Of a DNA stretch of 64,000 bases, positions 27,086 through 36,189 are shown one piece after another. Made by a program: the position numbers and the translations under genes. The DNA comes from Nocardia spumae. Lineage in GTDB: Bacteria; Actinomycetota; Actinomycetes; Mycobacteriales; Mycobacteriaceae. The DNA lies in assembly GCF_020733635.1 (NCBI RefSeq), contig NZ_JAJFZL010000001.1:1860001-1924000 (forward strand), written 5' to 3'. How positions within the stretch are numbered: position 1 is the first letter of the stretch; each line of letters starts with the position of its first letter. The notes beneath the pieces are model-generated. The model made no database searches. It saw only the letters and a program-made list of their open reading frames with translations, and was not told where the DNA came from.

Positions 27086-28125
27086 TGACCGTCCAGGTCG
27101 ATGCGATGGCCGGTGTCGCGCGGGACGTGGAGTTCCGCGCGGCGAAACCCGATGATGCCGAAGCGATAGCGGATCTGTACGACACCGTCTACCACGGCAG
27201 ATATCCGATCGCCGAATGCACCGATCCCGCGCTGACACGCCGAATCCTGCAGGCGGACAACCATATCTGGATGATCGCGGTGGCCGACGACATGGTGGTC
27301 GGCTCCAGTGTCGCCCGCCCGGAGCCGATCAACAGCACCTGTGAGCTGGGCCGGGCCGCCGTGCGAATGGAGTACGCGGGACGGGGCAACTTCGCGCTGC
27401 TGTTCGAAGCGACTGTGGAGCAGGCGATCGCGCAACCGCGGAACGAGATGATCTACGGTTACGCGCGCTCGGAACGTGCGCGGTATCTGTTCGAGCGGAT
27501 CGTCTACCGCGTGCACTGGACCGGTACCGACGGCGGTATGCATCGTGTCGGCGACACACGTGAAGAACATTTGATCGGCGGCTCGTTCAACCCGCGGCAT
27601 CAGCCGGTGCGCGTCGTCCCCGCGAATATGCCCGTGGTGTCCGGCAGCCGGATCGAGCAGGAACTCGCCGCCATGTCGGGCCGAGCCGTCACAGGCGAAT
27701 ACCCGTACGCGTTGTCGGGACGAGGGCCAGTGGATTTCGTACACGAAACCAGCTGGGGGAGAGTCGGTTACACACTGTTCGAGCCCAGCGGCGCGCTGGT
27801 GGTCGGCGAGCTCGAGGCGGAGGATCCGGTGGCCTGCCGTCGGCTGCTGCACGAGACGGTCGAGCAGGCTCCGGTGCCGGTGGAACACGTCACGCTCTAC
27901 GCGTTGGCGGACAAGCGGTCCTTCATCGAGACGCTCTGCACTCCGGTCGACGACGGAAACCGCTTCTGCGCCAGCGCTTATCTGCCCGGATGGCATACCG
28001 ACGGCACGGCTCGCTACGACTGCGTAACCCTTACTCAGCGTCGGGACCGCCGCCGGCCGGTCAGTCTCGGATTGGACGAGCGGGTGCGGGCATTGCACGC
28101 GAGCCTGCCCGCCGCGTACCGGTAA
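27082..28125 (+). CDS. GNAT-family acyltransferase-like protein
   Basis: 347 residues from the ATG overlapping the previous stop (ATGA); a second ATG follows at 27085. The N-terminal 170 residues have a GNAT fold with VEFRAAKPDDAEAIADLYDT and an acyl-CoA loop variant MEYAGRGNFALLFEA. The C-terminal half is an extra domain of unknown fold (residues 190-347). It would transfer an acyl group from acyl-CoA to an amine, possibly onto the product of the neighbouring ThiF/nitroreductase protein. The substrate is unknown. Confidence 0.65.
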   Translation: MMTVQVDAMAGVARDVEFRAAKPDDAEAIADLYDTVYHGRYPIAECTDPALTRRILQADNHIWMIAVADDMVVGSSVARPEPINSTCELGRAAVRMEYAGRGNFALLFEATVEQAIAQPRNEMIYGYARSERARYLFERIVYRVHWTGTDGGMHRVGDTREEHLIGGSFNPRHQPVRVVPANMPVVSGSRIEQELAAMSGRAVTGEYPYALSGRGPVDFVHETSWGRVGYTLFEPSGALVVGELEAEDPVACRRLLHETVEQAPVPVEHVTLYALADKRSFIETLCTPVDDGNRFCASAYLPGWHTDGTARYDCVTLTQRRDRRRPVSLGLDERVRALHASLPAAYR

Positions 28126-28161
28126 GCCTTCGAAACCTCAATCCCGAAAGGACGTTCCGAG

Positions 28162-28488
28162 ATGTCGGTGGACGGCACGTGGAAACTCGAGATCACATCG
28201 CAACTGGGCCAGCAAGTCGCCATCGTCGAGTTCGCCGGCGCGGCAGACGGTTCGATCACGGGCAATGCCCGGCATCCGCAAACCGGTGAGCTGGCGCCGC
28301 TGACCGAGATCTCACTGACGGGAAACAGTCTGCGCTGGCACCAGAAGATCCGAAATCCTATGCGGCTCAACCTGATCTTCACCACCGTCATCGACGGCGA
28401 CCAGCTCACCGGATCGGTCAAAGCCCGGATGATGCCGGGAAAGGGCACCGTCACCGGCCGCCGGGAATCGGCCGACGTGTCCGCCTGA
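28162..28488 (+). CDS. Small beta-rich hypothetical protein (108 aa)
   Basis: 108 residues beginning MSVDGTWKLEITSQLGQQ with alternating strand-like segments (GSITGNARHP, LRWHQKIRNPMRLNLIFTTV, DQLTGSVKARMMPGKG), a pattern of small lipocalin- or AIM24-like barrels. Ribosome site gaaaggacg precedes the ATG. It lies 36 bp after the GNAT gene and 28 bp before the MMPL gene. It may bind the small molecule made or exported by the cluster; that is inference. Confidence 0.65.
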   Translation: MSVDGTWKLEITSQLGQQVAIVEFAGAADGSITGNARHPQTGELAPLTEISLTGNSLRWHQKIRNPMRLNLIFTTVIDGDQLTGSVKARMMPGKGTVTGRRESADVSA

Positions 28489-28516
28489 TCGGAAAATCGG
28501 TAAAGGAGAAGCACTC

Positions 28517-30721
28517 GTGCGTGCGATGGCTCGCGGAGTAATCCGACATCGACGGGCAGTCGTCATCGTCTGGCTACTGGTCCTGATCGTCGGTGGTGCA
28601 CTGGCGAAGTTCACCACCGACCGGCTGACGGTCGATTTTTCGCTGCCCGGACAACCCGGCGACACCGCCTCGCACGCGGTGATCGACACATTCGGCACCG
28701 CCGGCCAGAACAGCTCGCCGCTGATCGTCGCGGTCACACTGCCGGACCAGCAGCGCGTCGCCGAGCACGCGGACCAACTGAAGCAGGCGTTCGGCGCACT
28801 GTCCGCGGTGCGCATGTACGACCGGCCGGTGCAGGTTTTCGACGCGTACAACACCACTTCGACCGGTACTCGGCAGTCGTTCGTCACAGATGGCGGACAC
28901 ACCGCCCTCGCCTACGTCTTCTACCCGATCACCCGCACCCCCACCCCGCAGACGCCCGCCGCCGCGGTGAGCGCCGCGATCACCCCGCTGCTCCCGCCCG
29001 GCAGCACGCTCGGACTGACCGGAACCGATGCCCTGGCGACCAGCCAGGGCGACGGCATCGGGCTGGGCGTGATGCTGGAATTGCTGATCGCGGGCGGGGG
29101 CGCACTGCTCGTGCTGGCCTTGGTCTTCGGATCCGCGCTGGCGTTCCTTCCCGTGGTGGTCGCCTCGGTATCGATCCCGGGTGCTTTGCTGTTGCTGCTG
29201 CCGCTGACCTTCCTCAGCGACTACTCGTTCATCGTCCAGTACCTGATCTCGTTGATCGGGCTCGGCATCGGCATCGACTATTCGCTGCTGGTGGTGACGC
29301 GCTGGCGGGAGGAGCGCCGGCGGGGATTCGACAACGACGCGGCAATCGTCACCGCCCTGCAGACCGGGGGCAGGTCGGTGGTGCACAGCGGGATCACCGT
29401 GGCGATCGGATTGCTCTCGCTGGTGGTACTTCCGGTGCCGTTCCTGCGCAGCATAGGTATCGCCGGCAGTCTGATCCCGCTCGTTTCGGTGCTGGCGACG
29501 CTGACCCTGACGCCCGCGATCCTCAGCTATGCCGGACCGCGGCTGGAATGGCCGCGGCGACCGGAGGCGGTCGTGGAAAATCGGCTCTGGCGACGGTGGA
29601 CAACGCTGGTAGTGCGGCGCCGGTGGAGCGCGACAGCGGTGGCGACCGCGGTGCTGGCGTTGTTGATGGTTCCGTTCGCGCACGCCAACATCGGATTCTC
29701 GGCGGCCGACTCGTTGTCGAACGAAGGTCCCGCCTACACCACCTTCGCGGCCCTGAAATCGGGCGGCATACCGACGGGCACACTGTCGCCCATCGAGGTC
29801 CTGGTCCGAACCGACCACGGGCCCGACGTCGCCGCCCGGTTGGCCCGGGTCGACGGCGTGAGCAGTGTCGTCCGCGCCGATCCGGCGGATCGCGGGCTCA
29901 ACCGGCCGCTGTCGGGCTCCGGGCCGTCGGTGACCATGGTGCTGGCGATTCCGCGCGAGCAAACGGTCAACCAGCATTCGGTCGCGGTCGTGGACCGGGT
30001 GCGGCAGCAGCTCGCCCCGGTCGACGGGGTCATCGGAATCACCGGAGTCGGCACCGCCCAAACCGATTTCCAGCACGCCGTATACGACAATTTCGGATGG
30101 GTGCTGCTCGTCTTGTCGGTGCTGACCTACCTACTGTTGGTGCGTGCCTTCCGCTCGCTGATTTTGCCACTGAAGGCCGTCGCGATGAACCTGTTGTCGC
30201 TCGCGGCGGCAATCGGAGCCATGGTCTATTTCTGGCAGAACGGCGCCGGATCGCAGCCGATCTACGGCATCGAGGCGACACACGCTGTCGCGGTGTGGAT
30301 TCCGCCGCTGGTGTTCGCGTTCCTGTTCGGACTGTCGATGGACTACGAGGTGTTCATCCTCGCGCGCATCCGAGAAGAGTATGAAACAGGTAAGACGACC
30401 GATGAGGCGGTGATCGCCGGCTCCAGCCGAGTCGGCCGGTTGGTGACCAGTGCGGCCCTGATTCTGTTCCTCGCCTTCGCCGCCCTCTCCTGCGGCCCGG
30501 GGACCGACCAGAAAGTGATGGCGGTGGGGCTCGGGTTGGGAATCCTGTTGGACGCCACCGTTATTCGATCACTCCTGCTGCCGGCCACGGTGTCGCTGAT
30601 GGGAAGGTGGAATTGGTATCTGCCGCAGTGGGTCGAACGATTCCTGCTGCTGCGGCGCGCGACCGACTCACCCGCACCGTCCGTTCCAGTTCGGGATGCC
30701 GAACCCGTTGCAGGCCCATGA
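28517..30721 (+). CDS. MMPL/RND-family transporter
   Basis: 734 residues from a GTG with ribosome site aggag. It has twelve predicted membrane helices in two repeats, each with a large outer domain. The RND-type proton-relay motifs GIGIDYSLLVVTRWREE and GLSMDYEVFILARIREE are both present. Such MmpL-like proteins export lipids, siderophores or drugs. It closes the cluster 24794-30721, so it most likely exports the product of the ThiF/nitroreductase-GNAT pair. Confidence 0.9.
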   Translation: MRAMARGVIRHRRAVVIVWLLVLIVGGALAKFTTDRLTVDFSLPGQPGDTASHAVIDTFGTAGQNSSPLIVAVTLPDQQRVAEHADQLKQAFGALSAVRMYDRPVQVFDAYNTTSTGTRQSFVTDGGHTALAYVFYPITRTPTPQTPAAAVSAAITPLLPPGSTLGLTGTDALATSQGDGIGLGVMLELLIAGGGALLVLALVFGSALAFLPVVVASVSIPGALLLLLPLTFLSDYSFIVQYLISLIGLGIGIDYSLLVVTRWREERRRGFDNDAAIVTALQTGGRSVVHSGITVAIGLLSLVVLPVPFLRSIGIAGSLIPLVSVLATLTLTPAILSYAGPRLEWPRRPEAVVENRLWRRWTTLVVRRRWSATAVATAVLALLMVPFAHANIGFSAADSLSNEGPAYTTFAALKSGGIPTGTLSPIEVLVRTDHGPDVAARLARVDGVSSVVRADPADRGLNRPLSGSGPSVTMVLAIPREQTVNQHSVAVVDRVRQQLAPVDGVIGITGVGTAQTDFQHAVYDNFGWVLLVLSVLTYLLLVRAFRSLILPLKAVAMNLLSLAAAIGAMVYFWQNGAGSQPIYGIEATHAVAVWIPPLVFAFLFGLSMDYEVFILARIREEYETGKTTDEAVIAGSSRVGRLVTSAALILFLAFAALSCGPGTDQKVMAVGLGLGILLDATVIRSLLLPATVSLMGRWNWYLPQWVERFLLLRRATDSPAPSVPVRDAEPVAGP

Positions 30722-30944
30722 CCGAGGGAGATGACTGCCATCGGTGCCACGGTGTCCACGTTCATTTCGCCGGCCCTGTGGCATCGGTGGTGACGGCGTG
30801 CGCGTTCCGTGGCTTCGCGCGACGCGTCGCCGCTCTTGGAGTTCGCGTTGCTGTCCTTCGCGCTTGTGTCGCTCGGCGGCCGCACGCACCATCGTCCGAA
30901 GTCGATCGGCTGCGCGTTGTTGACATTGGAGGGACTGCGCTCAT

Positions 30945-31090
30945 CAGCGCCCGCTGCCGGGCGTTCTTCTCGCGTTCCAGTCCGAGTGCCCAGATCCGGC
31001 GGGCCTGCTCGCCGGTGATGACATGGGGCTGAAGCGGTCCGGGAAGTCCCGCTTCATCCCGTCGATCAAGTCACGGACCTGTTTGGACAT
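30945..31090 (-). pseudogene. Unidentified frameshifted gene start
   Basis: From the ATG at 31090 the minus strand encodes MSKQVRDLIDGMKRDFPDRF. After one base shift near 31025 it continues HVITGEQARRIWALGLEREK with normal protein character. Further left (30722-30944) the frames become arginine-rich and uninformative. No family is recognised with confidence. The 900-bp interval 30722-31622 thus holds two decayed genes and nothing intact. Confidence 0.3.
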
Positions 31091-31149
31091 AGTGGGTCAG
31101 TGAGTGGATCCGCGGAGCAGTGGCTCGGGCGGATCCTGCGAGGGAACTC

Positions 31150-31470
31150 CTGCACAAGCCCGCAGGGTTTACTACCTCGACGATCTGCTGCTGGAATACC
31201 AGCTGACCAGGGCGGGAGTGGCCCGTGACCGCCTGGTCGAACGGATCGTGCCGCTGCTGGAACACCCCCGACCTGATGGCGGCGGTCGTCGCATATATCC
31301 GCCGCGGGTCCCGATCGCAAGGCGGCAACGGCCGAGGTGCACATCCATCCGAACACGTTCAGTTGTCGGCTCCGCCGGGTAGCCGAACTCACCGGGATCG
31401 ATCCGACCGATCCGCACGGTTCACGGTTCATCGCGGCGGCACCGACGGTGCATCAACTCCACCTCGACGC
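31150..31470 (+). pseudogene. Decayed PucR-type regulator (C-terminal remnant)
   Basis: Three frames together rebuild the last 100 residues of a PucR regulator: YLDDLLLEYQLTRAGVARDR (frame 1), PDLMAAVVAYIRRG (frame 2), and VHIHPNTFSCRLRRVAELTG with IDPTDPHGSRF (frame 3). These match the C-terminus of the intact regulator at 18299-19585 closely. At least two indels and loss of the N-terminal 330 residues show that it is dead. Confidence 0.75.
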
Positions 31471-31622
31471 CGCTGCGAACGGGGCGGGGAACGTCAGCGC
31501 GGTCGCGGGCGTCGTCTCGATTCACCCTCATCGGGTGATCTGTCACTCGGCCGGCGGTGGCACGGTGGGTTGCGGTCCGCTGCATGCGATTGCTCGCTTC
31601 CGCTGCCGTCGAGGAGACGATT

Positions 31623-33962
31623 ATGGGACACCGGTTCGAGGGCACGATCAACCTCGATGTGAAGGATTCCACAGAGGATTGGGGCGCGTTCCTGGCGGAT
31701 AGGGCGCCACAGGGTTCGCCGAACGTTCTCGTCGTGCTCTACGACGACACCGGGTGTGCGGCCTGGTCGCCGTACGGGGGGCGCATTCAGATGCCGACGA
31801 TGCAGCGATTGGCGGACAGGGGGCTGACATATAGCCAGTGGCATACGACAGCCTTGTGCTCGCCGACGCGGTCGACGTTCCTGACCGGTCGCAACCATCA
31901 TCAGAACGGGTTCGCCTCCATCTCGGAGACCGCGCTCGGCTTCCCCGGTTACAGCTCGCACATACCGCCGGAGAATGCCCCGATGGCGACCGTGCTGCGT
32001 GATGCGGGCTGGAGCACGTTCTGGGTGGGCAAGAACCACAACGTTCCGGTGGACGAGTGGACGATGGGCGCCTCCAAGAAGAATTGGCCGCTGGGGATGG
32101 GCTACGACCGCTTCTACGGATTCATCGGTGGCGAAACGAATCAATGGTACCCGGATCTGGCGGAGGACAATCACTACATCGACCAGCCCTATCCGCCCGA
32201 GGAGGGCTACCACCTGTCGAAGGATCTGGCGGACAAGTCGCTGGAATTCATCCGCGACAGCAAACAGACCGAGCCGGACAAGCCCTGGTATCTGTGGTTC
32301 TGCCCGGGCGCCAATCACGCACCCCACCACGCCCCGCAGGTCTACATCGACAAATACAAGGGCGTATTCGACGATGGTTACGAGGCGTATCGGGAGTGGG
32401 TGCTGCCGCGCATGATCGAGCGTGGCATCCTGCCCGAAGGGACCGAGCTGACGCCGCTCAACCCCATGCCGGAGGGGACGTATTCGCCGGGTGATGTTGT
32501 GCGGCCGTGGGATTCGCTGGCAGAGGAGGAAAAGACGCTGTTCTGCCGGATGGCGGAGGTCTTCGCCGCGTACTCGGAATACACCGACGCGCAGGTGGGC
32601 AGGATCATCGACTATCTCGAAAAGTCCGGTCAGCTCGAGAATACGATCGTCTTCTACTGCGCGGACAACGGCGCCTCAGGGGAGGGCAGCCCCAACGGTT
32701 CGGTCAACGAGAACAAGATCCTCAATTCCTATCCCGATCGGATGGAGGATAATCTGCCCCTGCTCGAGAAGCTGGGTAGCCCGGACACCTACAACCACTA
32801 TCCAACCGGTTGGGCCGCAGCGTTTTCCACGCCGTACCGGATGTTCAAGCGTTATACGTATCAGGGCGGTATCGCCGACCCACTGGTGATCTCCTGGCCC
32901 GCGGGTATGCGGGCGCGTGGCGAGGTGCGACATCAATACCACCACTGCACCGACATCGTCCCGACGATTCTCGAATGCTGCGGTGTCGAGATGCCGAAAT
33001 TCGTCAACGGCGCCGAACAGACACCGCTGCCGGGGGTCTCCATGAAATACAGTTTCGACGCCGAACCGGATGCGCAGACGCGGAAGGTGACCCAGTACTA
33101 CGAGATGCTCGGCCAGCGTGGACTGTGGCACCGAGGCTGGAAGGCAGTGACCGAACATGGCCCGATGAGCGGTGGCGGGCATTTCGGCACCGATACGTGG
33201 CAGTTGTTCCACACCGACGAAGATCGTTCGGAAGCACACGATCTCGCATCCGAAAATCCCGAGAAGCTGGAGGAACTCAAAGCCCTCTGGTACGCCGAGG
33301 CCGGCAGATACAGTGTGTTGCCACTCAACAGCTATCCGATGTCGGGGCCCGGCTTGCTCGAATTCTTCGCTCGCCAATACCATGTCGCGACGCCCAAAAC
33401 CGGCACCTACACCTACTACCCCGGAACGTCCGAGGTGCCTGAACATTCCGCGGCCAACACCCACCTCGGGTCCTACAAGATCCTCGCCGAGGTCACGATC
33501 GCCGATGCGGCCGCGCAGGGGGTGATCTTCGCGCAGGGTTCCCGGTTCGGTGGCCACGCCATGTTCCTGAAGGACCGGAAACTCGTCTACACCTACAACT
33601 TTCTCGGCATCGGCGACGAACAGCAGTTCATCGCCGACGCACCCGGGCCAGGCACCTATATCTTCGGGATGGAATTCACGAAGGAGGATGTCGGCGAATA
33701 TCAGGAACCGACCGGGACGACCAAGCTGTACATCGACGACCGTGTCGTCGCCGAGGGGCCGATGAAGACCCTCGCTATCCAATTCTCCCTGTGCGGCGAG
33801 GGCCTGTGCATCGGCTACGACGGCGGCGATGCCGTAAGTCGTGACTACACACCGAAATTCGATTTCACCGGGGGCGAGATCATCCAGGTGACCTTCGACG
33901 TCGCCGACGAGTCGTATCTGCACGCCGAAACCCGCCTGGCGGCGTTGATATCACGAGACTGA
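31623..33962 (+). CDS. Arylsulfatase (formylglycine-dependent)
   Basis: 779 residues starting MGHRFEGTINLDVKDS, ribosome site gaggaga. The N-terminal alkaline-phosphatase-type sulfatase domain has the metal-binding aspartates in VVLYDDTG (41-42) and the sulfatase signature CSPTR (Cys79), the cysteine that is converted to formylglycine. The C-terminal part adds a beta-rich domain. There is no signal peptide, so it may act in the cytosol on an imported sulfate ester. It stands alone among decayed genes, 560 bp before the first operator of the catabolic block. The substrate is unknown. Confidence 0.9.
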   Translation: MGHRFEGTINLDVKDSTEDWGAFLADRAPQGSPNVLVVLYDDTGCAAWSPYGGRIQMPTMQRLADRGLTYSQWHTTALCSPTRSTFLTGRNHHQNGFASISETALGFPGYSSHIPPENAPMATVLRDAGWSTFWVGKNHNVPVDEWTMGASKKNWPLGMGYDRFYGFIGGETNQWYPDLAEDNHYIDQPYPPEEGYHLSKDLADKSLEFIRDSKQTEPDKPWYLWFCPGANHAPHHAPQVYIDKYKGVFDDGYEAYREWVLPRMIERGILPEGTELTPLNPMPEGTYSPGDVVRPWDSLAEEEKTLFCRMAEVFAAYSEYTDAQVGRIIDYLEKSGQLENTIVFYCADNGASGEGSPNGSVNENKILNSYPDRMEDNLPLLEKLGSPDTYNHYPTGWAAAFSTPYRMFKRYTYQGGIADPLVISWPAGMRARGEVRHQYHHCTDIVPTILECCGVEMPKFVNGAEQTPLPGVSMKYSFDAEPDAQTRKVTQYYEMLGQRGLWHRGWKAVTEHGPMSGGGHFGTDTWQLFHTDEDRSEAHDLASENPEKLEELKALWYAEAGRYSVLPLNSYPMSGPGLLEFFARQYHVATPKTGTYTYYPGTSEVPEHSAANTHLGSYKILAEVTIADAAAQGVIFAQGSRFGGHAMFLKDRKLVYTYNFLGIGDEQQFIADAPGPGTYIFGMEFTKEDVGEYQEPTGTTKLYIDDRVVAEGPMKTLAIQFSLCGEGLCIGYDGGDAVSRDYTPKFDFTGGEIIQVTFDVADESYLHAETRLAALISRD

Positions 33963-34192
33963 ACGGAACCGGCTCCTGTTGCGCCGCAGGCACATCCGGG
34001 TCGTTGCCGTCACACCGCAGATGACGAGTGCGCACCGAGCCGGCGAGGGCGCCCTGCGACATACTCGCGAGTGACTCGGGGGCCACGATGGTCGCGGGCA
34101 CGGACCGAGTATCGCATCCGCCGGCCTCGACGCCGGATGTGTCCCTGTCCTGAAGTTCAGCCGCCGTTGGCCGCGTTGGCATTCATATAGTC

Positions 34193-34251
34193 GAGGTCTC
34201 CGGTAGTTGGTTCAGCTGTCGAAGAAGAACCCTCGATACCGGAGACCTCGT
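34193..34251. repeat. 14-bp perfect inverted repeat with 31-nt loop
   Basis: CGAGGTCTCCGGTA at 34193-34206 is matched by its exact complement at 34238-34251. It lies just before a transposase remnant, so it may be part of the insertion sequence (a terminal or leader hairpin). The rest of 33963-34192 shows nothing I can support. Confidence 0.5.
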
Positions 34252-34339
34252 GGCCGGCGTAGCGGTGGCGGGGCGTGCCAGCCGAATACGGGTCCTGTTA
34301 AGCGGTCTACGGGTTGTTCCGGTGCCGGCAGCGGGCTGG

Positions 34340-34468
34340 GTCGTGGGCGGGACGGGTCAGGCCGAGCCTGCCGATCACGGGTTGGGGCGTTCGCGGGGTG
34401 GATGGACCAGCAAGCTGCATCTGGCACGGGCCCGCACTCGACCACTTCGAGACAGGCCCTGGTCGTAG
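34340..34468 (+). mobile_element. IS5-type transposase remnant
   Basis: One frame encodes ADHGLGRSRGGWTSKLHLA, the well-known start of the DDE catalytic region of IS5-family transposases (HALGRSRGGxxTKxHLA). Before and after it the frames are broken, and only about 40 codons can be recognised. The element is inactive debris directly upstream of the operator at 34525. Confidence 0.5.
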
Positions 34469-34524
34469 AAACGGCAGCGCGAGGCAGCATCACCCATCGC
34501 GGCGGGTGGTCGAACCTTGATTAA

Positions 34525-34540
34525 GTTAACGATCATTGAT
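34525..34540. promoter_or_regulatory. Operator site A: GTTAA-CGATCA-TTGAT
   Basis: First copy of the 16-bp dyad GTTAA-N6-TTGAC, here with one change in the right half. It lies 154 bp upstream of the aldehyde dehydrogenase GTG, in an abruptly AT-rich stretch. The right half overlaps a possible -35 (TTGATT). Like the copies at 43597, 48956 and 58731 it heads a transcription unit of the catabolic block. Confidence 0.55.
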
Positions 34541-34693
34541 TACTATCGGTTCAACGTGAGAGTCTGCGGGTGGGTTGGAATCCTGCTGCGGAGCTAGTCG
34601 TCAGGCGGCAAATATAGGGCTTGAAGTGCGAGTATTGCGCATGCCTACATCTATGACGCGTTGCTGGAAGTCCTGATCGAGCGAGGAGAGTTC

Positions 34694-36142
34694 GTGGCAA
34701 AGAGAACGTTCATATACGAGCATCTGTTCATAGGCGGAGTCTGGACGCCGCCGGAAGGGTGCTCGTCGATCGACGTGGTGGACCCGCACTCCGGCGATGT
34801 GGTGGGACGCGTACCGCACGCGACGCGAGCCGACGTGGACAAGGCCGTCGCTGCCGCGCGCCGTGAGTTCGACTCCGGTACGTGGCCGCGGCTGCCGTTG
34901 CGGGAGCGGCTGTCCGTCCTCGATCGCCTCGGCGAACTTCTGAAATCCCGCGTACCCGAATTCGCCGAACTCATCAGCCGGGAGAACGGCTCGCCGATCA
35001 GTTGGAGCGGACCCGCGCAGGCGACGCTACCCGCGGCTGTATACGGCCTGACAGCGCAGGTGGCACGGTCGTTTCCGTTCGAGCAACGGCGACCAGGCAC
35101 ACGGTGCGAGGTCGTGGTGCGCCGAGAGCCGGTGGGTGTGGTCGCCGCGGTCGTGCCGTGGAACGCACCGGCTTTCGTGACCTCTCTGAAACTCGCTCCG
35201 GCTCTCGCTGCCGGTTGCACGGTTGTGCTCAAACCGTCGCCGGAGACGCCGTTGGATGCCAATCTGCTCGCGGAGGTCGCGGTCGAGGCCGGGCTGCCGC
35301 CCGGTGTTCTGAGCGTGCTGCCCGCCGACCGCGAGGTCAGCGAATATCTGGTCTCGCACCCCGGTGTGGACAAGGTCTCGTTCACCGGATCCGTCGTTGC
35401 CGGAAAACGCGTCATGGAAGCCGCCGCGGGCAACCTGACCCGGGTCACACTCGAATTGGGGGGTAAGTCGGCTGCCGTCATCCTCGACGACGCCGATATG
35501 GATGCCGCGATCAGCACGATCACCCGGGCGTCATGGGCATTGAACAACGGCCAGGCATGCGTGGCGCTGACCCGGGTACTCGCGCCGGCTTCACGGTATG
35601 ACGACATCGCCGCCCGATTGACCGATGCCGTAAACGCTTTGACGGTAGGTGATCCCCTGGACCCGGCTACTCAGGTCGGCCCCCTGGTGTCGCGGCGACA
35701 ACAACGACGCAGTCTCGATTACATCGACATAGGCCGGAGCGAGGGGGCGGCCCTACTGGCCGGCGGAGCGGTTCCCGCGGGGCTGGAGCAGGGTTGTTAT
35801 GTAGCGCCGACATTGTTCGGCGATGTCGACAATTCGATGCGGATCGCGCGGGACGAAATCTTCGGACCGATCGTCTGTCTGCTGCGCTACGACGGTGAAG
35901 ACCAGGCCGTGCGGATCGCCAACGACTCCGAATTCGGCTTGTCCGGAGCCGTTTTCGCCGGGGAGGTCGAGCGCGGTATCGACATCGCGCGTCGGATTCG
36001 CACGGGAACGCTGACGGTGAACGGCTTCACCACCGAACTCACGGCGCCGTTCGGCGGCTTCAAGAATTCCGGGATCGGGCGCGAGATGGGCGACGAGGGA
36101 CTGCGCTCCTTCCTCGAAGCGAAGACGATCGCCATCCAGTAA
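34694..36142 (+). CDS. Aldehyde dehydrogenase
   Basis: 482 residues from GTG 34694 with ribosome site gcgaggag; an upstream in-frame ATG at 34661 lacks one. NAD-dependent ALDH family: cofactor motif PWNAPAF and VVLKPSPETP, general-base glutamate in TLELGGK (Glu254), catalytic cysteine in NNGQACVA (Cys289), and EIFGPIV near the end. It oxidises an aldehyde to a carboxylic acid. The next gene is an alcohol dehydrogenase, so the pair would turn a terminal alcohol into an acid ready for CoA activation. First gene after operator site A. Confidence 0.93.
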   Translation: MAKRTFIYEHLFIGGVWTPPEGCSSIDVVDPHSGDVVGRVPHATRADVDKAVAAARREFDSGTWPRLPLRERLSVLDRLGELLKSRVPEFAELISRENGSPISWSGPAQATLPAAVYGLTAQVARSFPFEQRRPGTRCEVVVRREPVGVVAAVVPWNAPAFVTSLKLAPALAAGCTVVLKPSPETPLDANLLAEVAVEAGLPPGVLSVLPADREVSEYLVSHPGVDKVSFTGSVVAGKRVMEAAAGNLTRVTLELGGKSAAVILDDADMDAAISTITRASWALNNGQACVALTRVLAPASRYDDIAARLTDAVNALTVGDPLDPATQVGPLVSRRQQRRSLDYIDIGRSEGAALLAGGAVPAGLEQGCYVAPTLFGDVDNSMRIARDEIFGPIVCLLRYDGEDQAVRIANDSEFGLSGAVFAGEVERGIDIARRIRTGTLTVNGFTTELTAPFGGFKNSGIGREMGDEGLRSFLEAKTIAIQ

Positions 36143-36189
36143 CAGGCCGGCCATACCGGGTTTCGGTTTCGACGAATCTGAAGGATTAT

